A DNA stretch of 10,600 nt from Cyanobacteria bacterium UBA11153 (GTDB lineage: Bacteria; Cyanobacteriota; Cyanobacteriia; Cyanobacteriales; Coleofasciculaceae): assembly GCA_003511885.1 (NCBI GenBank), contig DOIX01000239.1, positions 1 to 10,600 on the forward strand. Direction: 5' to 3'. Below are positions 1 to 6,304 of the stretch, in pieces; position 1 is the first letter of the stretch; every line of letters begins with the position of its first letter. The notes under the pieces were generated by a model, which was not told where the DNA came from, searched no databases, and was given only the letters and a program-made list of their open reading frames with translations. The translations under genes and the position numbers were made by a program.

Positions 1-2
1 GG

Positions 3-118
3 GAGAAAAAACCAGTATCAATGAAACTGGCGAGAAACTTCTGCCGCGCTGCACTAGGGGCTATTGGCTCAGGAAGAATGCTGTAAACTCAAGGGTTTGA
101 GGAATTTAGAATGTCTTA
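3..118 (+). mobile_element. possible 3' end of an IS200/IS605-family element (tnpB tail / right end)
   Basis: An open frame enters from the window edge and stops at TAA 84-86, reading ...KLARNFCRAALGAIGSGRML. The following stretch, ending near GAATTTAGAATGT (about 102-114), looks like cyanobacterial TnpB tails and IS200/IS605 right ends as I remember them. No transposase domain is inside the window, so this rests on resemblance only. It could equally be ordinary spacer. If correct, this end would also hold the 3' part of an omega (guide) RNA. Confidence 0.3.
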
Positions 119-166
119 ACCGCCCTGGAGGTTGCGATACCAATACATACACAGCCTAGGCTATCT

Positions 167-200
167 CTAGTCAGGTGGGTTAAGTAACGCACCTGACTGG
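167..200. repeat. inverted repeat / hairpin, 9-bp perfect arms
   Basis: AGTCAGGTG (169-177) is the exact reverse complement of CACCTGACT (190-198), with a 12-nt loop. One wobble pair and one further C-G pair extend the stem to 167-200. It lies upstream of the promoter at 225-257, so it may end transcription from the left or be a dispersed repeat. No T-run follows it. Confidence 0.5.
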
Positions 201-216
201 AGCCAAAATTTTGGCT
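201..216. repeat. perfect 16-bp palindrome AGCCAAAATTTTGGCT
   Basis: The 16 bases are fully self-complementary and directly follow the 167-200 hairpin. A near-identical copy, differing at one base, is at 4653-4668 in another spacer, and both are preceded by GG. This suggests a short dispersed repeat rather than a gene-specific operator. Confidence 0.5.
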
Positions 217-224
217 GTGCGATC

Positions 225-257
225 TTGTCAATGGACAAATTTTATATTACTATATAA
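225..257 (+). promoter_or_regulatory. promoter of the persulfide dioxygenase operon with overlapping operator-like inverted repeat
   Basis: A possible -35, TTGTCA (225-230), is followed after 17 nt by TACTAT (248-253). A perfect inverted repeat TTATAT-TACT-ATATAA (242-257) covers the -10. A second one, TTGTC-AATG-GACAA (225-238), covers the -35. The leader to the ATG at 356 would be about 95 nt. An AT-rich palindrome over the promoter is what the ArsR-type repressor BigR is described as using on related dioxygenase operons, but the regulator here is unknown. The promoter assignment is by eye. Confidence 0.5.
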
Positions 258-355
258 CTATGTGACTGTCAACGATCTGGGGGATGGGCTGCGCGTATCT
301 GCAACTCTTTCGGCAGGTGCTTATGCTTAAATTTTTTTAACAAGGAACTAGAAAT

Positions 356-1060
356 ATGATCTTTCGCCAATTGTATGATGAAGAAACGAGTACTTACACT
401 TATTTAATTGGAGACGAAAAGACAAAAGAAGCTGTGTTAGTAGATCCAGTCATCGAACAAGTAGAACGGGATTTGAAGTTGATTCAAGAATTAGGGCTAA
501 CCCTGCGCTATTGTTTAGAAACTCATATTCATGCCGATCATATTACGGGAACGGGCAAGCTGCGGGAACTAACAGGTTGTGAGGGAATAGCGCCAGAAAA
601 TGCTAAGATTATTTGTGCCAACCGCTTGATGAAAGATGGGGAAATTTTCAAACTGGGGGATATTGAAATAAAGGCGATCGCAACTTTGGGGCATACTGAC
701 AGCCATAACTCTTACCTGGTAAATGGGGATAGAGTACTAACAGGAGATTCTCTCTTGATTAGAGGCTGCGGGCGGACTGATTTCCAAAGTGGTAATCCCG
801 GCTTAATGTACGACCACGTTACCCAAAAATTATTTACGATATCGGATGAAACGCTGGTATATCCAGGTCATGACTATAGAGGGTATATGGTTTCGACTAT
901 TGGGGAAGAAAAGCAATATAATCCTCGGTTTGTGGGGAAAAATCGGGAAAGTTTTATTGCCCAAATGAATAATCTGAATCTGCCCAATCCCAATAAAATT
1001 GCTGAAGCTGTCCCGGCTAATCAAAAATGTGGTGAGGTAGAATCAATGGCGAAGATTTGA
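356..1060 (+). CDS. pdo: ETHE1/Blh-type persulfide dioxygenase (metallo-beta-lactamase fold)
   Basis: This 234-residue protein is predicted to oxidise glutathione persulfide or a similar low-molecular-weight persulfide to sulfite, using one non-haem iron in the cytoplasm. The family signature is present: THIHADH at 56-62, His113 in LGHTDSH, Asp131 in TGDSLLIRG, R140-T-D-F-Q144 and His172 in YPGHDYRG. In ETHE1 the iron ligands are two His and one Asp, and the Arg of the RxDFQ loop contacts the substrate; the equivalents here are visible. There is no rhodanese fusion, so sulfur delivery would need another protein. AAGGA at 342-346 lies 9 nt before the ATG, which fixes the start. It is the first gene of the operon, 11 nt before the YeeE-like gene. 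The order dioxygenase plus YeeE pair recalls the BigR/PigS-controlled blh and pmp operons of proteobacteria. The enzyme class is well supported; the exact persulfide is inferred. Confidence 0.9.
   Translation: MIFRQLYDEETSTYTYLIGDEKTKEAVLVDPVIEQVERDLKLIQELGLTLRYCLETHIHADHITGTGKLRELTGCEGIAPENAKIICANRLMKDGEIFKLGDIEIKAIATLGHTDSHNSYLVNGDRVLTGDSLLIRGCGRTDFQSGNPGLMYDHVTQKLFTISDETLVYPGHDYRGYMVSTIGEEKQYNPRFVGKNRESFIAQMNNLNLPNPNKIAEAVPANQKCGEVESMAKI
674..681. repeat. HIP1 octamer GCGATCGC, first of 11 copies
   Basis: GCGATCGC is the highly iterated palindrome typical of many cyanobacterial genomes. Copies start at 674, 1413, 1516, 1580, 1987, 2810, 3209, 3483, 6921, 7036 and 7614. All lie inside genes, in the dioxygenase/YeeE/SulP operon and in feoB. 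None is found in the petC-methyltransferase unit or in the hdr region. Confidence 0.9.
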
Positions 1061-1071
1061 GAATTGAGATT

Positions 1072-1500
1072 ATGACAGAGTTTAACTGGTTGACTGCTTT
1101 ATTTGGTGGGGTACTGATTGGTATTAGTGCTACCCTTCTCCTCGCATTCAATGGTCGCATTGCTGGTATCAGTGGGATGGTAAACGGTGCGATTTCTTTT
1201 AGCAAAAAGGAAGTCTGGCGCTGGCTGTTTCTTTTGGGAATGTTACTGGGTGGCGCGATTTACGAGTATGGGCTAGCATCTCAAGCAACTCCCACCTCAA
1301 CATTTGCACCTTGGGCGATGATTTTAGGCGGTTTTCTGGTTGGTTTTGGCACTAGAATGGGTAGTGGTTGTACTAGCGGTCATGGTGTTTGCGGGTTAGG
1401 TAGATTGTCTTTGCGATCGCTAGTTGCAGTTGTCACTTTTCTGATTACGGCGATTCTCACTGTTTTTACGATCCGCCATGTATTGCATTTAGGTGTTTAA
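1072..1500 (+). CDS. YeeE/YedE-family half transporter, first subunit (sulfur compound uptake)
   Basis: This is a 142-residue integral membrane protein with about four hydrophobic segments. Its hallmark is GSGCTSGHGVCG, with Cys100 and Cys107, the conserved cysteine loop of YeeE/YedE (Sulf_transp) proteins. In the single-chain thiosulfate transporter YeeE, equivalent cysteines in the channel relay the substrate. Here, as in the PmpA/PmpB type, the channel is divided between two adjacent genes, each about half length. The frame is open back to a TTG at 1057, but that would overlap the stop of the preceding gene; the ATG at 1072, 11 nt after that stop, gives the usual N-terminus. The ribosome binding site is weak, so translation may be coupled. 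Substrate could be thiosulfate, sulfide or a persulfide; sequence alone does not decide. Confidence 0.85.
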   Translation: MTEFNWLTALFGGVLIGISATLLLAFNGRIAGISGMVNGAISFSKKEVWRWLFLLGMLLGGAIYEYGLASQATPTSTFAPWAMILGGFLVGFGTRMGSGCTSGHGVCGLGRLSLRSLVAVVTFLITAILTVFTIRHVLHLGV

Positions 1501-1503
1501 AAG

Positions 1504-1926
1504 ATGAAAGAAAATGCGATCGCGTTATTAGCGGGATTGTTGTTTGGTTTGGGATTGGGGCTATCGCAGATGATAAATCGCGATCGCGTTTTGGGTTTTT
1601 TGGATGTTAGCGGTGTTTGGGATCCCACCTTATTATTTGTTTTGGGTGGGGCTGTGACGGTGACAGTAATTGCTTTTCGGTTTGTCCTGCGTCTTTCTCA
1701 ACCCATATTAGTCGATCAGTTTCAGTTGCCCACCAAGAAAGATATTGACAAACCTCTGATTATTGGGGCTGCCATTTTCGGTATAGGTTGGGGAATTGCT
1801 GGATATTGCCCCGGGCCTGGTATTACCGCTTTGGTGTTGGGTATTTGGAATCCAATTCTGTTTATGGTTGCCTTCCTTATTGGTTCCCTTACCTATAAAT
1901 TGTACTCAAGTGAATCGAAGCAATAG
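1504..1926 (+). CDS. YeeE/YedE-family half transporter, second subunit (DUF6691-like)
   Basis: This 140-residue membrane protein starts 3 nt after the stop of the first half, so the two are surely co-translated. It has an N-terminal helix with the SQMINRDRVLGFLD motif, a central helix, and the C-terminal GWGIAGYCPGPGI motif with Cys102, the second conserved cysteine element of the YeeE fold. Together the two proteins supply both cysteine motifs found in one full-length YeeE chain, so they probably form a heterodimeric channel for a reduced sulfur species. The short lysine-containing tail (YKLYSSESKQ) is probably cytoplasmic. It lies between the dioxygenase and the SulP gene, which fits import or export of a sulfur intermediate. 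Confidence 0.85.
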   Translation: MKENAIALLAGLLFGLGLGLSQMINRDRVLGFLDVSGVWDPTLLFVLGGAVTVTVIAFRFVLRLSQPILVDQFQLPTKKDIDKPLIIGAAIFGIGWGIAGYCPGPGITALVLGIWNPILFMVAFLIGSLTYKLYSSESKQ

Positions 1927-1960
1927 TTAGGCGAATTCTCTATGAATTTGAGCGAATCAA

Positions 1961-3730
1961 ATGTTTAATCATAAAACACAGGTGGTGCGATCGCAAATAC
2001 CGAATCAGTTCCATCGCTGGAGCCACTTTTTGCCTATTCTGGATTGGGGTTTGCACTATCAACCAGAGTATCTAGCAGGAGATGTAACTGCGGGAATTGT
2101 GGTGGGTACTGTCTTGATTCCCCAAGCCATGGCTTATGCTTTGTTAGCAGGTTTACCTCCGGAAATTGGACTATATGCTAGTATTCTCCCCACCATAGTT
2201 TATGCTTTTCTCGGTACTAGTCGTCTGATTTCAGTTGCCCCTGTCGCACTGGATTCGCTAATGGTTGCCGCAGCCATTACACCCCTCGCTGCTAACAATA
2301 CTTCTCAATATCTGGGATTAGCATTATTGCTAGCATTAATGATTGGGATAATTGAGATCTTAATGGGAATTTTGCGATTAGGGTTTTTGGTTAATTTCCT
2401 CAGTCAAGCGGTGATTTCTGGTTTTATCAGTGCGGCTGCGATCGTAATTGGTTTTAGTCAGGTAAAACATCTCCTCGGATTAAAAATTCCTCAAACAGAA
2501 TCTTTCCTCCAGTTATTAAATTATCTGGCCCAAGGAATTCATAGAATTAATTGGATAACATGCACTTTGGGTGCCGTTAGCATTTTCCTGTTGGTTTACC
2601 TACCAAAATTATTAGACAAACAACTCAAGGAACGAGGATTTCCAGAGTTAGTCATTATCCCCCTGACAAAAGGCGTGCCATTGCTCATTGTCATTGGGAG
2701 TTCCCTGTTAGTTTGGCTGTTCCATTTGGATCGAGTTGCTGGTGTAAAAGTTGTGGGTGATATCCCCAAAGGTTTACCATCTTTTTCTTTCCCTGTAATT
2801 GATAGTCATGCGATCGCAACATTAATTCCGGCGGCTTTTGCCATTAGTTTTGTCGGTTTCATGGAAGCCTATTCTGTTGGTAAGTTTTTGGCAAGTAAAC
2901 GACGACAACAAGTTGATGCAGATCGAGAATTTATCGCTTTAGGGGCAGCGAATATTAGTGCAGCTTTTACTAGTGGATATCCGGTTACGGGAGGGTTAAG
3001 CAGATCCAGTGTCAACTTTTCTGCTAATGCCAATACTCCTTTAGCTTCCATTATTACAGCATCAATTATTGCACTTACTGTTATCTTTCTCACCCCATTA
3101 TTTTACTTCCTCCCCCAAGCAAGTTTAGCCGCAATTATTATCATGGCAGTGAGCAATCTCCTAGATTTTAGGATGCTGAAACGCTTGTGGGCTTATAATC
3201 GAGCAGATGCGATCGCGTGGATGACGGCTTTTATGGCTGTCTTAGTCACCAGCGTAGAAAAAGGCATTTTGGTAGGTGCGGCGATGTCAATTCTGTTGCA
3301 TCTCTGGCGCACTAGCAAACCCCATATCGCTGTTGTGGGGCGGTTGGGAGACACGGAACATTTTCGCAATGTTCTCAGATATCCTGTTAAGACTTGTCCT
3401 CATGTTTTAGCAGTTCGAGTTGATGCTAGTCTTTACTTTGTCAATACGAAATATCTGGAGGATTATTTGCTCAAAGCAGTTAGCGATCGCCCAGAGGTAA
3501 AATATTTATTATTGGTGTGTAGTGCGGTTAATTCGATTGATGGTAGTGCTTTGGAAACCCTCAAGAGTTTGATTGTTGACTTAAAGACAATGGGGGTTGA
3601 ATTCTATATGTCTGAAGTTAAAGGACCAGTGATGGATGGACTGACAAAGATTGGCTTTGTCGATGAGTTGGGAAAAGACCATATTTTTCTGACTACGGAT
3701 TTAGCAATGCGCTGTTTGGAATGTGTTTGA
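1961..3730 (+). CDS. SulP-family anion transporter with C-terminal STAS domain
   Basis: This 589-residue protein belongs to SLC26/SulP. The transport core has the signature VLIPQAMAYALLAGLPPEIG (51-70) followed by YAFLGTSRLISVAPVA, and a long series of membrane helices to about residue 450. A cytoplasmic STAS domain occupies roughly 460-580, including the typical SIDGSALETL segment. Length is usual for the family. Substrates of relatives include sulfate and, in cyanobacterial BicA, bicarbonate. Being last in an operon that makes sulfite from persulfide, export or exchange of sulfite/sulfate is the simplest guess, not a demonstrated one. The ATG at 1961 is the first in frame after a TGA at 1949, 34 nt after the previous gene; it has no strong Shine-Dalgarno. 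A nine-codon open frame (1942-1968) overlaps this start in another frame and could couple translation. Confidence 0.9.
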   Translation: MFNHKTQVVRSQIPNQFHRWSHFLPILDWGLHYQPEYLAGDVTAGIVVGTVLIPQAMAYALLAGLPPEIGLYASILPTIVYAFLGTSRLISVAPVALDSLMVAAAITPLAANNTSQYLGLALLLALMIGIIEILMGILRLGFLVNFLSQAVISGFISAAAIVIGFSQVKHLLGLKIPQTESFLQLLNYLAQGIHRINWITCTLGAVSIFLLVYLPKLLDKQLKERGFPELVIIPLTKGVPLLIVIGSSLLVWLFHLDRVAGVKVVGDIPKGLPSFSFPVIDSHAIATLIPAAFAISFVGFMEAYSVGKFLASKRRQQVDADREFIALGAANISAAFTSGYPVTGGLSRSSVNFSANANTPLASIITASIIALTVIFLTPLFYFLPQASLAAIIIMAVSNLLDFRMLKRLWAYNRADAIAWMTAFMAVLVTSVEKGILVGAAMSILLHLWRTSKPHIAVVGRLGDTEHFRNVLRYPVKTCPHVLAVRVDASLYFVNTKYLEDYLLKAVSDRPEVKYLLLVCSAVNSIDGSALETLKSLIVDLKTMGVEFYMSEVKGPVMDGLTKIGFVDELGKDHIFLTTDLAMRCLECV

Positions 3731-3941
3731 ATCAGGTTTAGCACTTTGTCACCCCCTCCCATCCCCCTTATTAAGGGGGACTTTCCACAAAGGTTCCCCC
3801 CGACAGAAGCAGGGTTGTTTCATTTTCCCTTGAAAAATTGGGGAGCAGGGGAGAATGAGGGTTTTTCGTAATAATTAATTCCTAATTTTCTTCTTGTAGG
3901 ATTCGGCAATTCATGGCTTTTTTCCCTTCAAGACACTTTTC
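3731..3941. other. intergenic spacer, no gene seen
   Basis: The space between the SulP stop and the next promoter holds the G/C-rich hairpin repeat at 3763-3801 and then AT-rich sequence. I find no convincing short gene on either strand. Confidence 0.6.
3763..3801 (+). repeat. dispersed G/C-rich hairpin repeat, copy 1 (possible terminator of the SulP operon)
   Basis: CCCCCTTATTAAGGGGG (3763-3779) folds into an 8-bp stem around one base, 32 nt after the SulP stop. The unit continues with GACTTTC and AAAGGTT. The same 39-nt unit, 33 of 39 bases identical and in the same orientation, occurs at 8206-8244. No T-run follows the stem, so any terminator role would be through the hairpin alone. Confidence 0.7.
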
Positions 3942-3977
3942 TTGCGTTTATAGTTATTAATCTATATACTGATATAG
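3942..3977 (+). promoter_or_regulatory. promoter of the petC-like unit with overlapping operator-like inverted repeat
   Basis: TTGCGT (3942-3947) and TATACT (3965-3970) are spaced by 17 nt; the -10 matches the consensus at five of six bases. A perfect inverted repeat CTATAT-ACTG-ATATAG (3962-3977) covers the -10. Its arms agree with those of the repeat at 242-257 except at the outermost base, and both have a 4-nt centre. This supports control by the same repressor, which is not encoded here. The leader would be about 55 nt. Confidence 0.55.
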
Positions 3978-4030
3978 TACAAAAAAATATTTACATTCGC
4001 GCCCAGATCGGAAATTAAGGAAAATCAACA

Positions 4031-4564
4031 ATGAATCGTAGCCTTCCCCTGGAAAATCCTTCGCTGTCTCGCCGTCAGTTGCTAAACTTTCTCACTGGTA
4101 GTGTCGTCGCCTCTACTGCTGCTGCTGTACTTTACCCAGTCGCCAAATATTTCATCCCACCAGCCGAAAGTGGCGAAGGAGGAGCTATTCTCGCCAAAGA
4201 TATATTGGGGAATCCCATTCCAGCCAGCCAGATTTTAGCCCAACCTGCGGGAACTCGGGCCTTAGTCGCTGGGTTAGCTGGCGAACCCACTTACTTAATC
4301 GTGAAACAGGAGGGGACTCTGGATAATATGGGAATTGTTGATAATTGCACCCATTTAGGTTGCACTTTTCCTTGGAATGAAAATGACCAACAATTTCAAT
4401 GTCCCTGTCACGGTTCCCGTTATAGTGCAGATGGTTCAGTTATACGTGGACCTGCACCTTTACCACTTAAATTAGTTCATATTGCTGTGACAGATAATGC
4501 TATCTGGATTTCGCCTTGGCTGGAAATTGACCCCCGCACTAATGAAACTCCTTGGTGGGTTTAA
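4031..4564 (+). CDS. petC: cytochrome b6f Rieske iron-sulfur protein, PetC paralogue
   Basis: This 177-residue Rieske subunit has the cyanobacterial PetC layout. There is a twin-arginine SRRQ motif at 13-16, a single membrane anchor at about 20-36, the hinge YFIPPA, and a soluble [2Fe-2S] domain. Cluster ligands are present in CTHLGC (Cys106, His108, Cys111) and CPCHGS (Cys124, Cys126, His127); the C-terminal ETPWW is also typical. It should sit in the thylakoid or plasma membrane and pass electrons from plastoquinol to cytochrome f. Here it lies away from petA and petB, beside sulfide-related genes and behind its own promoter, so it is more likely an accessory PetC than the housekeeping copy. 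AAGG lies 10 nt before the start. Sequence differences from standard PetC, such as GAILAKDILGNPIPASQ, are consistent with a paralogue; the special role is inferred. Confidence 0.9.
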   Translation: MNRSLPLENPSLSRRQLLNFLTGSVVASTAAAVLYPVAKYFIPPAESGEGGAILAKDILGNPIPASQILAQPAGTRALVAGLAGEPTYLIVKQEGTLDNMGIVDNCTHLGCTFPWNENDQQFQCPCHGSRYSADGSVIRGPAPLPLKLVHIAVTDNAIWISPWLEIDPRTNETPWWV

Positions 4565-4601
4565 CTAATAACCTGCACCAGTTACAATAATGAGAAAAAC
4601 C

Positions 4602-4779
4602 TAACCCCCCAGCCCCATTCCCTATCAGGGAAGGGGGAGGCAAAAAAGGGGGAGCCAAATTTTTGGCTTTCTTCCTCCCAATTTCTCAACTGACAATGAA
4701 ATAATCCTACTTTCAAGGAAAGAGGAGGCAAAAATCTTGCTCCTCTTTCCTTGTTGGAGAGGGGCTGAGGGAGGGGTTA
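4602..4779 (+). repeat. large nested stem-loop repeat between petC and the DUF2214 gene
   Basis: TAACCCCCCAGCCCC (4602-4616) can pair with GGGGCTGAGGGAGGGGTTA (4761-4779), closing a 178-nt structure. Inside are TTCCCT-ATC-AGGGAA (4618-4632), a copy of the AGCCAAA palindrome (4653-4668), and a 13-bp perfect stem AAGGAAAGAGGAG (4715-4727) / CTCCTCTTTCCTT (4740-4752). This is a C/G-rich repeat of the cyanobacterial intergenic type. It may attenuate or process the transcript between the two genes. Confidence 0.65.
4653..4668. repeat. second copy of the AGCCAAA...TTTGGCT palindrome
   Basis: AGCCAAATTTTTGGCT has 7-bp arms around TT and differs by one base from the perfect palindrome at 201-216. 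It sits inside the larger repeat between petC and the DUF2214 gene. Confidence 0.5.
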
Positions 4780-4780
4780 A

Positions 4781-4794
4781 AACTATCAATAGTT
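4781..4794. promoter_or_regulatory. inverted repeat AACTAT-CA-ATAGTT before the DUF2214 gene
   Basis: Six-base perfect arms with a 2-nt centre lie 13 nt before the ATG at 4808. The spacing differs from the 4-nt-centre repeats found at the other promoters, and no good -35 is evident. It could be an operator or a small hairpin hindering ribosome access. Confidence 0.3.
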
Positions 4795-4807
4795 AGAACA
4801 GCAAATT

Positions 4808-5263
4808 ATGTGGGCAAGTTCAATTACAGCTTATTTCCATTACTTAGGCTTCATGCTAGCTTTTGCATCCTTAACAGTAGAGTTTTTCAACTTAAAACAA
4901 GAAATGACTCTCGACGAAGCCAAAAGAGTTGCCTTTGCTGATGCTGCTTATGGGATAGCAGGTTTGACAATTCTAGTTACAGGGGTATTGCGAGTTCTCT
5001 ATTTTGGCAAAGGAACAGATTACTATCTCAACAATCCCTTTTTCTATGCTAAAATGGGGCTGTTTATTCTAGTTAGTCTATTTTCTCTCTATCCAACCTT
5101 TACTTTTATCTTCTGGTTTAAAGATTTCCAAAAAGACCAAATACCCCAGCTAGAAATTGCCAAATTCAACATACTAGCTCGGCTAATTAAAGGGGAATTA
5201 TTAGGTTTTGCTTTATTGCCACTACTAGCGGCAACGATGGCGAGAATGAGTGGGTGGAGTTAA
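4808..5263 (+). CDS. DUF2214 family integral membrane protein
   Basis: This 151-residue protein has four predicted membrane helices, at about 5-24, 44-64, 79-103 and 129-146. The N-terminal AYFHYLGFMLAFASLTVEF and the GVLRVLYFGKG...NPFFYAKMGLF stretch are what I recognise as DUF2214, a small membrane family without an assigned function. His11 and several aromatic residues are near the first helix, but I see no CxxC or haem motif to justify a redox role. It ends 8 nt before the methyltransferase gene and follows the Rieske gene in the same direction, so it probably works with one or both. The start lacks a clear Shine-Dalgarno, but MWASSITAYFHYLG fits the expected N-terminus. Function unknown. 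Confidence 0.8.
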   Translation: MWASSITAYFHYLGFMLAFASLTVEFFNLKQEMTLDEAKRVAFADAAYGIAGLTILVTGVLRVLYFGKGTDYYLNNPFFYAKMGLFILVSLFSLYPTFTFIFWFKDFQKDQIPQLEIAKFNILARLIKGELLGFALLPLLAATMARMSGWS

Positions 5264-5271
5264 GGGGAAAA

Positions 5272-5955
5272 ATGATGAAATTTGCCAATTTATCTCAAAT
5301 TCAAAAACGTCTCTTTGCTTGGGGAATGTCGAAAGCTAACTCCATCGATAGCAGTGCAATCGCACTAAAAAATGGCACGATTTATGGGACAATGGCAGAA
5401 TTAAAACAATCCCTGTTAGGCTCTCTCCAAGGAAAAGTATTAGAAATCGGACCTGGGGCAGGAGCTAATTTTTCCTATTATCCAAAAGATATTGATTGGA
5501 TTGGTATTGAACCAAATCCTTTTATGCACCAGTATCTCGAACAAGAGGCAAATCTTCAGGGACTTAAGCAGATAACATTGTACAGAGGAAGTTCTGAACA
5601 ATTACCGATGCCAGCGCATAGTATTGATAGTGTCGTCAGCACCCATGTTCTCTGTTCAGTTAATAATATTGAACAGACTTTACAAGAAATTAAACGGATT
5701 CTCAAACCCGGTGGGAGTTTCATTTTTTTAGAACACGTCGCCGCAGATTGTTGTACTTGGAATCGCCGAATTCAGGATACCATCGAACCTGTCTGGAAAG
5801 TCATGTTTGATAACTGTCATCCCAATCGAACCACCTGGATTGCCTTAGAAAATGCGGGATTTCAATCAGTTGATTATCAGGAATTTACCATTTCATTTCC
5901 TATCGTTAGTCCTCATATTGCCGGAGTAGCTAAAACAAGTATAGCTGTCAGTTAA
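5272..5955 (+). CDS. class I SAM-dependent methyltransferase, METTL7-like (possible thiol/sulfide S-methyltransferase)
   Basis: This protein of about 227 residues has the class I SAM fold: motif I LEIGPGAGANF (57-67), the acidic Glu80 ending strand 2 in IGIEPNP, the VLCSV segment (126-130) and LKPGGSFIFLEH (144-155). The C-terminal half, with EHVA, a Trp shortly after it, IEPVWK, the DNC...RTTW segment, LENAGF and GPHI-like SPHIAG, follows human METTL7A/B closely as I recall them. METTL7B methylates alkyl thiols and hydrogen sulfide, so an S-methyltransferase detoxifying sulfide is a reasonable inference in this neighbourhood. A small-molecule or lipid substrate remains possible. The frame is open to a GTG at 5254 inside the preceding gene. 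AAGGGG at 5262-5267 sits 4 nt before the ATG at 5272 and 7 nt before the one at 5275, so one of these is the start. Confidence 0.85.
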   Translation: MMKFANLSQIQKRLFAWGMSKANSIDSSAIALKNGTIYGTMAELKQSLLGSLQGKVLEIGPGAGANFSYYPKDIDWIGIEPNPFMHQYLEQEANLQGLKQITLYRGSSEQLPMPAHSIDSVVSTHVLCSVNNIEQTLQEIKRILKPGGSFIFLEHVAADCCTWNRRIQDTIEPVWKVMFDNCHPNRTTWIALENAGFQSVDYQEFTISFPIVSPHIAGVAKTSIAVS

Positions 5956-6044
5956 CTAATTAGATTAAAACGAAAAAATTATGCCAATTTCCCCAAAAAA
6001 TATCCCATAAAAACTAAACTAAGTCTGGGATACAATCGTCATAA

Positions 6045-6134
6045 GCTCCTGCCGCAATTCGCCAACTAGAAGAAGCACCCGGGCAAGTATTTTATCAATC
6101 CCAACAAACTCTTAAAGATCCCCAACTTCTCTAA
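6045..6134 (+). pseudogene. possible remnant of a protein-coding gene
   Basis: After a TAA at 6042 a short frame reads AAIRQLEEAPGQVFYQSQQT followed by LKDPQLL and a stop. The composition is protein-like, with a helical, amphipathic look, but there is no start codon and no ribosome binding site. The frame ends inside the repeat at 6116-6148, as if a longer gene had been cut there. I cannot name the family. Confidence 0.25.
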
Positions 6135-6148
6135 AAAGTCGGGGATCT
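6116..6148. terminator. AGATCCCC...GGGGATCT hairpin between convergent genes
   Basis: AGATCCCC (6116-6123) pairs with GGGGATCT (6141-6148). After one A/C mismatch, ACTT (6125-6128) pairs with AAGT (6136-6139). Similar AGATCCCCGACTT-type palindromes are, to my knowledge, common between cyanobacterial genes. Its position between the ends of a plus-strand and a minus-strand gene suits a bidirectional terminator. Confidence 0.55.
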
Positions 6149-6178
6149 ACCTACCTCACTCACTCGAAAAGCACTGTA

Positions 6179-6240
6179 TCTTTGCGATAACGAAGTCCAG
6201 CGAAGCGCCACCTTTGCGATTACCTTTGCGCACCTTTGCG
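6179..6240. repeat. short tandem repeat of CTTTGCG units
   Basis: ACCTTTGCG occurs at 6210-6218, 6222-6230 and 6232-6240, with a diverged CTTTGCG at 6180-6186. Read on the other strand it is CGCAAAGGT, a motif found in short tandem repeats of filamentous cyanobacteria. No function is evident. Confidence 0.6.
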
Positions 6241-6304
6241 TTAAAAAAAAGATTCTGTTCCCTGCCACTGAAAACACCTATATTCCATACTTCAAGACTA
6301 ACAA

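Larger units (their letters stand above)
5956..6304. other. convergent spacer, no intact gene
   Basis: The 349 nt between the methyltransferase and the feoB stop hold a short open fragment (6045-6134), a terminator-like repeat (6116-6148) and a short tandem motif (6179-6240). An open frame on the minus strand through 6156-6350 is built mostly from that tandem motif and the feoB end, and I do not consider it a gene. Confidence 0.6.

Noticed and set aside
1057..1071. TTG at 1057 as start of the first YeeE-like gene
   Set aside because: It overlaps the dioxygenase stop; the ATG at 1072 gives the normal N-terminus.
830..1205. Minus-strand open frames opposite the dioxygenase and first YeeE gene
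   Set aside because: They lie fully antisense to strongly supported genes, show no recognisable motif and have no own start signals.
2869..3093. Minus-strand frame inside the SulP gene
   Set aside because: Antisense shadow of a conserved membrane region; no independent support.
5254..5271. GTG at 5254 as the methyltransferase start
   Set aside because: It would overlap the preceding gene and lie upstream of AAGGGG, which is well placed for the ATG codons at 5272 or 5275.
6179..6240. CRISPR-like array
   Set aside because: Units are only 9 nt with irregular 1-3 nt gaps, so they are tandem repeats and not repeat-spacer units.
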